DNA of 64,000 nt from JAXMAR01 sp046350295 (lineage in GTDB: Bacteria; Planctomycetota; Planctomycetia; Gemmatales; Gemmataceae). The stretch lies in contig JAXMAR010000011.1 of the NCBI GenBank assembly GCA_046350295.1, positions 1-64,000 of the forward strand. Reading direction: 5' to 3'. The translations under genes and the position numbers were made by a program. The notes below the pieces were generated by a model. The model did no database searches. It was given only the letters and a program-made list of their open reading frames with translations, and was not told where the DNA came from. This document shows positions 54,573 to 63,998 of the stretch, in pieces (positions within the stretch are counted from its first letter, which is position 1; every line of letters starts with the position of its first letter).

Positions 54573-55208
54573 ATGAGCAGGGCTCTCATCTACACCTTCG
54601 GCCTCGCACTTTTCGCGGCGGCGTTTCCGCCGGCCGCCCGCGCGGACATCGAGGCCGAGGACGAGAGAGCCTTTCAGGCCAGGGCCGAGGAGGCGTCCCG
54701 GCGCGTGGCCGCCCTCGCCGCGCAGGGAAGGAGCGACGAACTGCGCCGGCTGGGCGCGAAAGCGCTCCCGCATCTGGCGGCCCTGTTTCGAGAGAACCGA
54801 TTCCGCGCGACGATCCTGCCGGCGCTGGTCGACTCCGGATCGGCGGAGGCGAGGAAGGTCATCGAGGAGGGGTTGGCGGCCTCGACCCGGAGCGAGGACA
54901 TCTTCATGACGGCTCGCGCCCTGGGTGTCCTCCAGCGCGGCGAATCGAAGGAGGTCCTTCTGAAGAAGCTCCGCACGTTCTCACGGGCGGAGCCGGACGA
55001 AGCCGGTATCGCCTTCGGCGGCGACAGCGACTGGGCGCATTTCATGCTGATCTGGGCCGTCGCCCGCATCGAGGGGCAGAACTTCGGCGGCTTCAAAGCA
55101 GGCGCTTCGGGACAAGATGCGCTACGCTGCACGATCTCGGTGGAAGAAGTGAACGCCTGCTTGAGGTGGTGGCGTGAAAATCGAGCGCGGTTGAGTAAGG
55201 GCGGATGA
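54573..55208 (+). CDS. Secreted helical (HEAT-like) hypothetical protein
   Basis: A 211-residue protein: signal peptide (MSRALIYTFGLALFAAAFPP), then Ala/Arg/Leu-rich helices with HEAT-like pairs (LPHLAALFRENRFRATILPALVDSGSAEARKVI and KEVLLKKLRTFSRAEPDE). A short loop with HFMLIWAVARIEGQNFGG precedes the C-terminal WWRENRARLS. Predicted to be exported; no catalytic motif. It is divergent from the DUF6985-like gene. Confidence 0.65.
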   Translation: MSRALIYTFGLALFAAAFPPAARADIEAEDERAFQARAEEASRRVAALAAQGRSDELRRLGAKALPHLAALFRENRFRATILPALVDSGSAEARKVIEEGLAASTRSEDIFMTARALGVLQRGESKEVLLKKLRTFSRAEPDEAGIAFGGDSDWAHFMLIWAVARIEGQNFGGFKAGASGQDALRCTISVEEVNACLRWWRENRARLSKGG

Positions 55209-55272
55209 TCCGGCGCAAACCGACGCGGATCTCGTGGGACGATGATCAAAATCGAATCCTGGAGGGACCGAG

Positions 55273-55650
55273 ATGGGCGTGTGGGCAGCCGGAAACTTCG
55301 ACAACGACGAGGCGATGGACTATGCTCACGAGCTGGTCGACCAGATGATCGAGCAGATTCAAGCCACTGTCGACAGCGAACATGGAATGGAGCCGGACGA
55401 GCCCGACAGTTTCCGCATGATGTGCAACGTCGACTTGATGTGGCTGATCGGAAAGCACGCGGGGCTTTCGGTGCTGGAGGCCGCAAAGGTGGACGCCTGG
55501 AAATCGAAGTACCTTTCCGTGTGGGACGACTACATCGACGGTCTGGAGCCCGAAGCCGAATACAAGCAAGCTCGCCGAAAGGTGATCGTCAAGACGTTTG
55601 ACCGGCTGATTAACCTCTGCCGCAAGCAGGAGCGGGAGACGGAAACGTAG
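55273..55650 (+). CDS. DUF4259-family protein
   Basis: A 125-residue acidic helical protein. The start MGVWAAGNFDNDEAMDYAHEL is the DUF4259 signature (MGxWGxGxFxNDxAxD). Function unknown; such proteins often sit near toxin-immunity genes. It follows the HEAT-like gene by 64 bases on the same strand and ends 7 bases from the convergent membrane gene. No signal peptide or membrane segment. Confidence 0.8.
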   Translation: MGVWAAGNFDNDEAMDYAHELVDQMIEQIQATVDSEHGMEPDEPDSFRMMCNVDLMWLIGKHAGLSVLEAAKVDAWKSKYLSVWDDYIDGLEPEAEYKQARRKVIVKTFDRLINLCRKQERETET

Positions 55651-55657
55651 GCGTTTG

Positions 55658-56197
55658 TTACACCATCCCAAACCCCCGCACCGCCGCCTGGTACTTCTCC
55701 GCCGGGACGTGCTCCTTCACCTTCTCCACGAAGTGCTTCACGTTCCCGAGAAAGCACGACACGCGAATCTTCTTTTCTTCCGGCCCGATGACGACGAACC
55801 AGCGATTGAGGCCGGAGAAGCGGATCTCCTTGATCTGATGCCAGCCGAACTCGCGGCGGCGGCGCCACGGGCTCAGGCCGCGGATGCCGGTATGGTTGAC
55901 GCCGATGCGGACGCGCTCCGTCTCGAGGACCAGCAGGCCCGCGACGAAGCCGGCGGCGAGGAGCGTGGCGCCGAGCGGCAGCGGGTTGGTCGTGAACGGG
56001 CCGCGCCCGAGCATGACGGCGATGAGGAAGACGGGAATCGCCAGGGCCGCGAGCCAGGCGAAGATGCGCAGCGCCCCCCTATAGGACAGGACGACGTCGC
56101 CGGGACGCGGCGCGGGCAGAGGCCGGCGGGCCAGGTAGATCCACAGGACGATCAACCCGGCGGCGAGGCCGGCGATGAGGAAGCGTTGCTCGTTCAT
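55658..56197 (-). CDS. Membrane protein with PH-like domain, unknown
   Basis: A 179-residue protein with three hydrophobic helices (about residues 6-23, 44-62 and 75-95) and then a beta-strand domain (VRIGVNHTGIRGLSP, EIRFSGLNRWFVVIG, KKIRVSCFLG) like the PH-type domain of DUF2244-like or similar small membrane proteins; the exact family is unsure. The ATG overlaps the last base of the sulfatase stop codon, so it is translationally coupled to it. Start at 56197 gives MNEQRFLIAG. Confidence 0.55.
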   Translation of the reverse strand: MNEQRFLIAGLAAGLIVLWIYLARRPLPAPRPGDVVLSYRGALRIFAWLAALAIPVFLIAVMLGRGPFTTNPLPLGATLLAAGFVAGLLVLETERVRIGVNHTGIRGLSPWRRRREFGWHQIKEIRFSGLNRWFVVIGPEEKKIRVSCFLGNVKHFVEKVKEHVPAEKYQAAVRGFGMV

Positions 56198-57735
56198 CAA
56201 TCGTCGTCCAGCACCTCGGCGAGCCATTCGCGCAGACCGCCCGGCGCGACGCTCAGCAGCGCCGCCGAGCCGTCCGGAGGCGGGGTTCCCATGTCGAGCC
56301 GGCCCGTCTCCGCCCCCTTGTAACGCATCATCGGGCGGAGTTTGGCGGTCAGCTCGTCGAGCAGCTTGGCGTGGGCGGGGTCCTTGGCCAGGTTCTTGTA
56401 TTCCTTCGGATCGGTTCGGTGATCGTATAGCTCGATCCCCTTCTTGCCGCCGTCCCAGAGGGTGAGGCGATAGCGCTCGGTGCGCATGCTGTAGCCCATG
56501 ATCGGCGCCATCTTCTTGCCGCCGCCACGTTGAACCTGCGTCAGCGAGAACTCCTTGCCGGGCGCCTTGGGATCATCGAGCTGCGGCTTGAGCGATGCGC
56601 CTTCCAGCCCCTTGGGAATCTTGTGGCCGGTCAAATCGACGAGCGTCGGATAGAGGTCGATCAGCTCGGCGGGACGCTCGCATGGCGCCCCCTTGGTTTT
56701 CGTGTTCGGCGCGGCGATGATCATGGGGACGCGGGCCGATTCCTCGAAGAGGGACATCTTCTGCCATTGCCCGTGCTCGCCGAGGGACCAGCCGTGGTCC
56801 CCCCAGAAGACGATGATGGTGTCGTCGGCGAGGCCGAGGCGTTCCAGCGCGTCGAGCACCAGTCCGAGCTGGGCGTCCATGTAGCTGACCGAGGCGAAAT
56901 ACGCCTGCACGCACTCCTGGCGCTTTTCGTAATCGAGGCCATAGTTCGGCGGGTTGACGGTGAACGCGGCCGGTGGTACGCCATCGCGCAGCGCTTCCTT
57001 GGGCGTTTCCATCGCGCCGACGGCGTGCTTCTCGTAATACTTCTTCGGCGCGATCCACGGCACGTGCGGCAAGAAGAAGCCGACGGCAAGGAAGAACGGC
57101 TTGTCCGCCCCCTTCTGTTTCTCGAGAAACGAGATGGCCTCCTGCGCGATCTTCCCGTCGGTGTACTCCCCGTCCTTCCCACCCGAGGCGAAGAAGGCGA
57201 GCGAGGCGCCCAGGTTCTTGGTCGCAGTCTTGGAGTAGTTGGTCAGTTCCATTTCTTCCTTGCGGTCCCGGCCGATCGGGTTGATGCGGCGCTCCCAGCT
57301 CTGCTCGTCGTCGAGGCCGTTCGTGCCGATCTGGGCCGGCACGCCGTAGTGATAGATCTTGCCGATGCGGACGACGCTGTAGCCCATGCGGCGGAAGAAC
57401 TCGGCGAGCGTCTCGACTTCGGGCAGGTTCTTGCGGAAGTGGGTGGCGTTCTCGTAGACGCGCGTCGTGTCGGGGCGGCGTCCGGTCATCAGCGACGCCC
57501 GGCTCGGATTGCACAGGGGATACTGGCAATAGGCGTGCGTGAAGCGGACGCCCTTCTTCGCCAGGCGATCGACGTTCGGGCTCTTGGCGAGCTTGTCGCC
57601 GTAGCAGCCGAGCCGGGTGTTGAGGTCGTCGGCGGCAATGAAGAGGATGTTGAGCGGCTTCTTCTTCTCGCCGGCGCTTGCGGCGGGCACGAGGCAAGCG
57701 GCGGCGAGGAGCGTGAGGACGAGGCAGCGTCGCAT
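56197..57735 (-). CDS. Secreted sulfatase (iduronate-2-sulfatase-like)
   Basis: A 512-residue protein with a signal peptide (MRRCLVLTLLAAACLVPAAS), then the sulfatase fold: NILFIAADDLNTRLGCYG (metal Asp pair), the formylglycine site C-N-P-S-R in YPLCNPSRASLMTGRRP, KIYHYG and the metal motif WGDHGWSLGEHG. The overall layout is that of iduronate-2-sulfatase-type enzymes, which remove 2-sulfates from uronic acids; planctomycetes carry many for sulfated polysaccharides. It requires an FGE elsewhere. The stop overlaps the next gene by one base. Frame intact, unlike the sulfatase at 7190. Confidence 0.92.
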   Translation of the reverse strand: MRRCLVLTLLAAACLVPAASAGEKKKPLNILFIAADDLNTRLGCYGDKLAKSPNVDRLAKKGVRFTHAYCQYPLCNPSRASLMTGRRPDTTRVYENATHFRKNLPEVETLAEFFRRMGYSVVRIGKIYHYGVPAQIGTNGLDDEQSWERRINPIGRDRKEEMELTNYSKTATKNLGASLAFFASGGKDGEYTDGKIAQEAISFLEKQKGADKPFFLAVGFFLPHVPWIAPKKYYEKHAVGAMETPKEALRDGVPPAAFTVNPPNYGLDYEKRQECVQAYFASVSYMDAQLGLVLDALERLGLADDTIIVFWGDHGWSLGEHGQWQKMSLFEESARVPMIIAAPNTKTKGAPCERPAELIDLYPTLVDLTGHKIPKGLEGASLKPQLDDPKAPGKEFSLTQVQRGGGKKMAPIMGYSMRTERYRLTLWDGGKKGIELYDHRTDPKEYKNLAKDPAHAKLLDELTAKLRPMMRYKGAETGRLDMGTPPPDGSAALLSVAPGGLREWLAEVLDDD

Positions 57736-57945
57736 GGCGGCGTCTCCTGGTGGTGCATACCTGAGCGACATCCTAACCGCGGCCCGGACCGACACAACCA
57801 AAAAACCGCCGTGTTGCCCCCGACCGCGCATTCATTTCGTTCCTTTCACACCCCCACAGTTACTGCAACGAATCCGCCCCCAACGCCGCGCAGATCCGTT
57901 TCATATCGCTCCTGCCCGCTTCCAGAAACGACGGAAGCGACGGGC

Positions 57946-59082
57946 TTATGACAACCCCTTCCTGAACTCGGCCTCGATCTCCTCGATGCTTGGCAGGCTT
58001 CCTTTCAGCCCTTCGGGCAACGATTGCACAAGCTTGGTCTGCCACTCGGCCACGCCGATCGGCTTGCCGATGTCGCGCAGCGCGTACTCGGCTCGAATCC
58101 GGTCCCGAGTCTTGCACAGGATCAATCCCATCGACGGAGCATCGCTCGGATGTTTCATCAGGCTATCCACCGCTGACAGGTAATAGTTCATCTTCCCGGC
58201 GTCTGCCGGGGTGAACTTCTTCATCTTCAGATCGATCACGATGAAGCAGCGGAGCTTGAGGTGGTAGAACAACAAATCGATGTAATCATCGTCCTCGCCT
58301 ACGCTCAGGGGAACCTGCCGCCCGACGAACGCGAACCCGGAGCCAAGTTCGAGCAGGAACTTCTGGATGTGGTCGATCAACCCCGCTTCCAGGTCGCGCT
58401 CGACAGCGTCGTCATGGAGCGTCAGGAAGTCGAACAGGTAGGGGTCTTTGAGCGCTTGCTGGGCCAAGTCCGACTGCGGCGCCGGCAGCGTGACCGCGAA
58501 GTTGCTGACGGCCTTGCCCTGCCGGCGGTAAAGATCGCTTTCGATCTGCACCGTGAGCACCGCCCGACTCCAACCATGCTCCAGCGTCTTGGCCGCGTAC
58601 CAGAGCCGCTCGATGGGATCCTTGACTTTCTCAACCAGCCAGACGTTGTGGCCCCACGGGATTTCTGCCGCAAGCTGCGGCAGATTCTCGCTGTCCACTT
58701 GTCCCACAAGCTGTGGGACACTTGGGTCGTCCTTTTGTCCCACAGCCTGTGGGACCTTTGCCGCGTCGCCTGCGTATGCCAGATAGAACGCTCGCATCCG
58801 GAAGACGTTCGTCCGCGAAAATCCGCCCATGCCGGGGAAAGACTTCTGAATATCATCCGCCAGTCGTTCGACGGTCGCCCGGCCCCAGCCCGCCTTTTCC
58901 TGCTGGTGAACGATTTGCCGGCCGATGTCCCAGTAGAGTTGGATCAGTTCCCGGTTCACCGATAGCATCGCCTTCGTCTGAGCTTGGCGCACTCGCCCCT
59001 TGAGCGATTCCAGAAACGCGCCGTAATCCTCCGGCAACCCGGCGCCCTTGACAGCGGCGGCTTTTTTCTTTCGTGCCATCAC
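57946..59082 (-). CDS. DUF1016 (YhcG-type) PD-(D/E)XK nuclease
   Basis: A 378-residue protein. The N-terminal half is the DUF1016_N helical domain (SLKGRVRQAQTKAMLSVNRELIQLYWDIGR, FSRTNVFRMRAFYLAY), and the C-terminal half is a PD-(D/E)XK nuclease (DDYIDLLFYHLKLRCFIVIDLK with D-x...D-x-K and GLILCKTRDR). Family members are linked to Holliday-junction-type nuclease activity and to horizontal transfer and defence islands. Between the halves (about residues 108-140) is a repeat VPQAVGQ ... VPQLVGQ coded by two DNA palindromes. Good Lys/Arg-rich start at 59082, with MM. Family firm. Confidence 0.9.
   Translation of the reverse strand: MMARKKKAAAVKGAGLPEDYGAFLESLKGRVRQAQTKAMLSVNRELIQLYWDIGRQIVHQQEKAGWGRATVERLADDIQKSFPGMGGFSRTNVFRMRAFYLAYAGDAAKVPQAVGQKDDPSVPQLVGQVDSENLPQLAAEIPWGHNVWLVEKVKDPIERLWYAAKTLEHGWSRAVLTVQIESDLYRRQGKAVSNFAVTLPAPQSDLAQQALKDPYLFDFLTLHDDAVERDLEAGLIDHIQKFLLELGSGFAFVGRQVPLSVGEDDDYIDLLFYHLKLRCFIVIDLKMKKFTPADAGKMNYYLSAVDSLMKHPSDAPSMGLILCKTRDRIRAEYALRDIGKPIGVAEWQTKLVQSLPEGLKGSLPSIEEIEAEFRKGLS
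58700..58755. repeat. Two coding palindromes inside the DUF1016 gene
   Basis: TGTCCCACA-AGC-TGTGGGACA at 58700-58720 (9-bp perfect arms) and GTCCCACAG-C-CTGTGGGAC at 58737-58755 (9-bp arms). They share the core GTCCCACA/TGTGGGAC and lie 36 bases apart (start to start), in a linker of the protein. Confidence 0.85.
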
Positions 59083-59153
59083 CTACCCCGCGCAAACCAA
59101 AACAAAGCGGACGCAGCGGACGCCGCTCGTTTCAAACTCCTCTCTCTCCGACC

Positions 59154-62100
59154 TCAAGCCGGCAAAACCCGACAACCGCCAATTGCCGCCAAGTCGACTC
59201 CCTGGCCCGCCCTGTCCCGCTCCCAGGCCGTCACCCATTCCGTCCACGGGATCGCGTGCGACGAAAACAGCAACCGATCGCACGTCACGCCACAAACGAG
59301 CGGGCGCTTCTCCTCATTCGCGAAGTCGCCGCCGGGATAGAAAACGACGCCCTCATCTTCGATTACGTACGGCCCCGGCAGCTCGGCTTCCAATTCTTCT
59401 CGTACCAGGTACGCGCCGGCCAATTGATAGAACCCGCCCAGCGCTACCCGGAACGCACGCCTTTGCGTCGCGTCAATTCTGCTCAGCCAGCCGGCGCTGC
59501 GGATCCCCGCGACCAGCCAGCCGCACCGCTCCTCGAAGGCGATCTCGAGCGCGTCCGCGCCAAGCGATGAACATGCGAGCGCGATCTCGACGCGATTGCT
59601 CGCCAGTCGGACATCACGCACTTCGAGGTCGAGTCCGCCCCAGCTCCGGCTCTCCTGAAGCAGGCGGATCAGCTCCCGTTCGGCGAAGTGGCGCACCGCC
59701 TCATCGATATGATGCAGCGTCTCCTTCTGCTTGTGGATCTTCCGCGCGTCCCCCTGGCGCAGGGCGGCGCGCAACCGGGCAAACGCCTTGGGCAGCGTCC
59801 CCGAGTGGAAGCCGGGCTTCATCAGCCGCAGCATCGTCTCGCCGTGGTGGCCGATCATCACGGGCCGCAGGCCGCGCGGGCGGTTGGCGCGGTAGAGCTT
59901 CCAGTTTTCCTTGAACTCCCAGACCGCGAAACCGAAGATGCCGGGGATCATCACGATCATGAAACCGGAGATCGCCTGCGCCGCGGCCACGCCGAGCACC
60001 GGCGCCATGGCGGCGGTCATGAGGCCGTGCCATTCGGGGATCATGGGGATGATCAGCTTGGCGCCGACGGTGACCGCCGGGAAATGCTTGATCGGGTTGA
60101 CGGTCGGCTCGATCATCAGGTTGATCAGGATGCGAAAGACATACGTGACGAGGAACCAGAAGAGGCCGAGGACCGGCTTGTAGAAGAGGGCGAGGCGGCT
60201 GTCGCCGGGGCGGAAGCGGAACCATTCATCGACGGTGTAAAAGAGGCGCTCGAGATAGTCGAGCAGGTCGCGAAAGACCTGGAGGATGAGGCGCAAAAGG
60301 CCGGGCAGCACGTCGTCGCGCAGCCAGTACCAGTTGGCGCCGAGCCAGTCGGAGACCGCCTCCTCGGTGCGCTGGCCGACGCGTGAGTTGAAGAAGAGGA
60401 AGGCCAGCGCGAAAGCGCCCACGCCGATTGCCAGGTCGTCCCAGCCGCCGGGCGGCGAAAACGGGAACCAGGCGAGGACGGCGACGAAGCCGATGAGAAC
60501 AGGTCGCATGACGCGGCGACGGAAGAAGGCGACCGGAGCGCTATCGAGGAAGGCGCGCACCGGCGCCCAGTAGACGAACGCCGCGGGCAGGTCCCAGAAC
60601 ACGGCGCGCAGCAGCCGCCCCGTCTGCTTAAGGCCGGTCCAGACGGAGCCGCGAAAAGCGGGCATGTGCAGCAGCAACAGAAAAAAAACGCCAAGACCGA
60701 TCAGCCAGGCGAGTAGCTCGTAGCCGCTCATCTCAAGATGAATGGAGCCCGAATGAGTCGTTTCCGAGTCGCCATGATGCTCGTGCGGCTTGAGCCATGG
60801 CCAGGGCATGTGGACGTGGACGGTCGCCAGGTGCAGCACTTCCTGCGCGAAGATGAGCGTCGCGAAGGCCCCGCCGAACGGCAAGATGACGAAGAGCGTC
60901 AGCCAGCGGCCGATGAAGTTGGCGAAGAAGAGGCCGCTGAAGCGCTGGAGCCAGCGGAGATAGACCTCGCCGCGATGGTAGACGCCGTCGAGCGTGATCG
61001 CCAGCTTGCGGTTGGCCTTGAGGAGCAGGTCGCCGCGCAGGATTCTGATCGGGTCCGAGTCGCCGAGCTTGAGCTGATTGCGCGAGATGGCGTCGCGCAG
61101 GTCCCCCATGTTGAAGAAGCCGCGCTCGATGATGCGGTCGAGCAGTTCTTCGATCAGCTTGCTCCGGGCGATGGATTCCGCCTGGTTCGTCGGAACGAAG
61201 CCGACCTCATCGAGCGACGAGGCGAGGAGCGGGCGGATGCGCCGGCGCAGATGCTCCTCGCGGTGGTGGAGGGCTTCGCGCAGCAGATCGGACAGCCGGC
61301 GCCGCCTGTCGGGTTGCAGATGGATGCGGCCCAGGCGCGCGGCGGCGGAGCGCAGATGCTGCACGACGAGCGCTTCCGCCTGCAAGGGGAGCGGCCGCTT
61401 GATCGGCTTTTGGCCGAGCGAGCAGGCCCACTCGACCAGGTCGACGGCGAACAGCTCGCGCTCCAGATCGGTGCAGACTTTCTGCAGGTCGTAGAGGAGG
61501 CGCGCGGCATGCGACCAGGCGCCGCGCGCGGCGGCGGGCAGGAGGGCCGGTAGCGTGGCGCGCCAGGCCTGGGCCTCGTCGTCGCCGAGGTCCAGGGCGC
61601 GGCGGAGGCGATCCACGAGGGCGTCGATGTCGTCGCGCGCCTTTTGCCGGGCCTGGGCCGCTTCCCCGGCAGAGGCGGCCGCCTCCGCCGCGCGCTGACG
61701 AAGGACCGCGGCGCGGACGACGTTGCCCTGTTCGGCGGGCAGCCGCGCCGCGTCGCACAGTGCGCGAAACGTGGCCGGCGCGGGGGCGGCAGGCTGCGCT
61801 TCCGCCGGCCTCCTCTTCTTCCGTGACGGCCGCTGGAGCGTTCGGCTCGGCGGCGCGGAAGCGCGTCTGCTCGAAGAGCGCCGCGGCGTCGACCAACTCG
61901 GCGAAGATCGCCTCGACGCGGCCCGGATCCTCGATGGACGGAAAATAGACCGGCAGCGACGAGCGCTCGAAGTAGCACAGCTCCAGGAAGAGGGCGACCC
62001 CTTCGCGAAACGCGGCGGGCAAATCCTCGGGGGGTAACAAGCGCTTCTCCTGCCGCAGCACGCGGACCGCTTCCTCCACCTCGACCGGGCCGATGCGCTG

Positions 62101-62511
62101 GCGCATTTCGCGGAGTCGCGGCCGGGACAGGGCGCCGCTTGCCTCGAGATCGTCGAGCGCGGCGTCGATCCGGGCGTGGAAGAGCAGCCGCCAGTAGCGG
62201 AGCAGGATGCGCTCGGGCGCCTCCTGGGCGAGGCGAGCTTCGGGCGTCGCCAGGAGGATGACGCGGGACGCCGGCGGCTCGGCGGGCCAGCCCAGTTCGT
62301 CGCGTTCGACGATGGCCAGCAGCTTCCCGGCCGGGATGACGTAGACGTCGGCATGCGGGACATGAAAGCCGATGCCGCTGATGGCCCGGTCTTCCTTGAT
62401 GACGCGCCGCAGCAGACGAGACGGCGCCAGGACGGCGACGGGATCGACCTCGCGCAACAACCGGCCAAGCTCGGCGCTGCTCAGAGAGGCGGCGGGGGCG
62501 GAGACGCTCAT
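59154..62511 (-). CDS. Large polytopic membrane protein, frame broken near 61808
   Basis: About 1118 residues. An Ala/Leu/Arg/Glu-rich N-terminal domain (from MSVSAPAASLSSAELG) reads in one frame to about residue 235 (VTEEEEAG) and continues in another frame (EAQPAAPAPATFRALCDAA); removing one G of the CCGG near 61808 joins them. A helical cytoplasmic segment is followed by about seven membrane helices (nt about 60930 down to 59880). A His-rich loop (HVHMPWPWLKPHEHH ... HSGSIH, nt about 60730-60830) joins the first pair of helices. The C-terminal 280 residues are soluble. No domain is recognised. It follows the Uma2 gene by 65 bases on the same strand. Confidence 0.7.
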
Positions 62512-62575
62512 GCGGCTCAATGTACCGGCGGCGGCGGCGGAAGGAAGAGTCGGACGCTTGGCACACATTCGTCGG

Positions 62576-63220
62576 TCACGCCCGGGTCAGGACGCGGAAC
62601 AGTCGTTCGCCGAGCGGATCCCGTTCTTCCTTGAGCGTGAAGTGCAGGCCGAACAGCGGCGAGAAGACCCACCCATCTTGCACGGGCTGCGCTTCATAAC
62701 CGGTCTCCTTCGCGAGCAGAATATCGAAGCGAAACTGGCCGGGGCGGACATCGACAAGCCAGTATTCGGGAATCTTGGCCTTCCAGTAGAGTTCTTTGAG
62801 AACGACGGTGTCCTTGTGGACCGATGTCTTGCTGACAACCTCCATGACCATGTCCGGCGAGCCTTCCAATTCCATGATGCCGAGATCGGGCTTGTCGACG
62901 AGACGAAGCCGACCCGACCTGATGGACGCGTACAAGTAAAAGAGCCCGTCCGGCTCCGTGGACAGGTTGGCTTCCACGTTCGTCAAGCGCATGTAGGCGG
63001 GAACCCACCGACCGAGCTGACGCTGATCGACGATCGACATGCCAATGTGAGTGAACGCGACCTTCACCTGGTTGTGACTGAGCAGCTCTTCCCGCGACAA
63101 ATCCACCCAGATTTCTGCGTTGAGGTAGGCGAACGCCCCGCGTTCTGGAAAATCCGCGGATGCGGTCCAGCGGCGGAACGACGCAAGATCGTTCACCCAC
63201 GTTGGGATAGCGAACCTCAT
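62576..63220 (-). CDS. Uma2 family endonuclease (second copy)
   Basis: A 214-residue Uma2 protein: strand region MRLTNVEANLSTEPDGLFYL, then KPDLGIMELEGSPDMVMEVVSKTS with the conserved Asp and Glu, and KAKIPEYWLVDVRPGQFRFD. This matches the PD-(D/E)XK-like Uma2 core, though the N-terminal part is longer than in the copy at 50168 and the two are not close relatives. Function unproven (restriction-like nuclease assumed). I start at 63220 (MRFAIPTWV); the longer reading crosses the opposite DUF6496-like gene's promoter. Confidence 0.82.
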   Translation of the reverse strand: MRFAIPTWVNDLASFRRWTASADFPERGAFAYLNAEIWVDLSREELLSHNQVKVAFTHIGMSIVDQRQLGRWVPAYMRLTNVEANLSTEPDGLFYLYASIRSGRLRLVDKPDLGIMELEGSPDMVMEVVSKTSVHKDTVVLKELYWKAKIPEYWLVDVRPGQFRFDILLAKETGYEAQPVQDGWVFSPLFGLHFTLKEERDPLGERLFRVLTRA

Positions 63221-63305
63221 GCTGGCACTATACACCTTTCGAGGCCCGCCTGACTGGCGCGGCATTTGCACCGTGGAGAAAGGAACGTTTGAAAGGAGCA
63301 AAACC

Positions 63306-63809
63306 ATGCCTGAGCAAGCAACCATCGAACGGGCGCGTGAAGACAAGCGCGAAGGCAAAGCGCCGTCGACGCAAGCCGGCGAGTTCGTGCGCGAGGAGAT
63401 TCACCACATTCGCGAAGGCAAGCACGGCGCGCGGTCGACCAAGCAGGCGATCGCGATCGGCCTCTCCAAGGCCCGGCGGGCGGGTGTCGATCTGAAGCCG
63501 CCCGCAAAGGGCAAGACGACCGAGCAGGCCAGGGAAAGCGCCGAGCGGGCGTATGCGCGCGGCCACGGGGCGGCCCCCGAACGCAAACCATCCGCCAAGC
63601 GTTCGCGGGCGACTCTTGAGGCGCTGGAGCGCGAGGGGAAGTCGTCCGCCTCGCACCCGGCGCTTGCGCGGCAGGCGCATTCCGCCGCGCGGCAGCGGAC
63701 GGCGGCGGAGCGCTCGACGGCGGCGAAGAAAGCCGCACGCACCAAGGGGCACGCCGCCATGTCGCGGGCGGCGCACAAGGCGGCGCGAACGCGGGCCGCT
63801 CACGCTTGA
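63306..63809 (+). CDS. DUF6496-like basic protein
   Basis: A 167-residue very basic protein, rich in Lys, Arg and Ala. The N-terminal 60 residues contain STQAGEFVREEIHHIREGKHGARSTKQAIAIGLSKARRAG, the DUF6496 pattern; the C-terminal half is a low-complexity Lys/Ala/Arg helix reminiscent of histone H1-like nucleoid proteins, so DNA binding is plausible but not shown. A ribosome-binding GAAAGGAG precedes the ATG at 63306. A hairpin terminator follows. Confidence 0.75.
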   Translation: MPEQATIERAREDKREGKAPSTQAGEFVREEIHHIREGKHGARSTKQAIAIGLSKARRAGVDLKPPAKGKTTEQARESAERAYARGHGAAPERKPSAKRSRATLEALEREGKSSASHPALARQAHSAARQRTAAERSTAAKKAARTKGHAAMSRAAHKAARTRAAHA

Positions 63810-63834
63810 GCGACGTTCATCCCATGATGAAGCG

Positions 63835-63869
63835 AGACGCCGGAGCGCATGCGCGCCCCGGCGTCTTTT
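63835..63869. terminator. Hairpin terminator between convergent genes
   Basis: A 9-bp stem AGACGCCGG/CCGGCGTCT (63835-63843 and 63858-63866) followed on the plus strand by TTTCTTT. It lies 25 bases after the DUF6496-like stop and 24 bases before the end of the convergent partial gene, so it can end transcription of the plus-strand gene, and perhaps of both. Confidence 0.75.
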
Positions 63870-63890
63870 CTTTGTTGCGCCTCGTGCCAT

Positions 63891-63998
63891 TTACCAGCGA
63901 ATCTGAAGGCCCACGCTGGCGCCGTGATAGAACACGTCGCCCCGGTTCGCCGCCGAGCCGAAGGGGCCGTTGAGGTTGAAGTTCCCCGTCGTCGAAAC
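63891..63998 (-). CDS. C-terminal end of an outer-membrane beta-barrel protein (partial)
   Basis: On the minus strand the last 35 codons of a gene enter at the right edge, ending FYHGASVGLQIRW then TAA. The alternating hydrophobic final strand with terminal Trp is the BAM-recognition signature of outer-membrane barrels, and HGASVGLQIRW is the ending seen in planctomycete BBP7-type barrels. Everything upstream is outside the window. It converges on the DUF6496-like gene across a hairpin. Confidence 0.65.
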   Translation of the reverse strand, partial: VSTTGNFNLNGPFGSAANRGDVFYHGASVGLQIRW

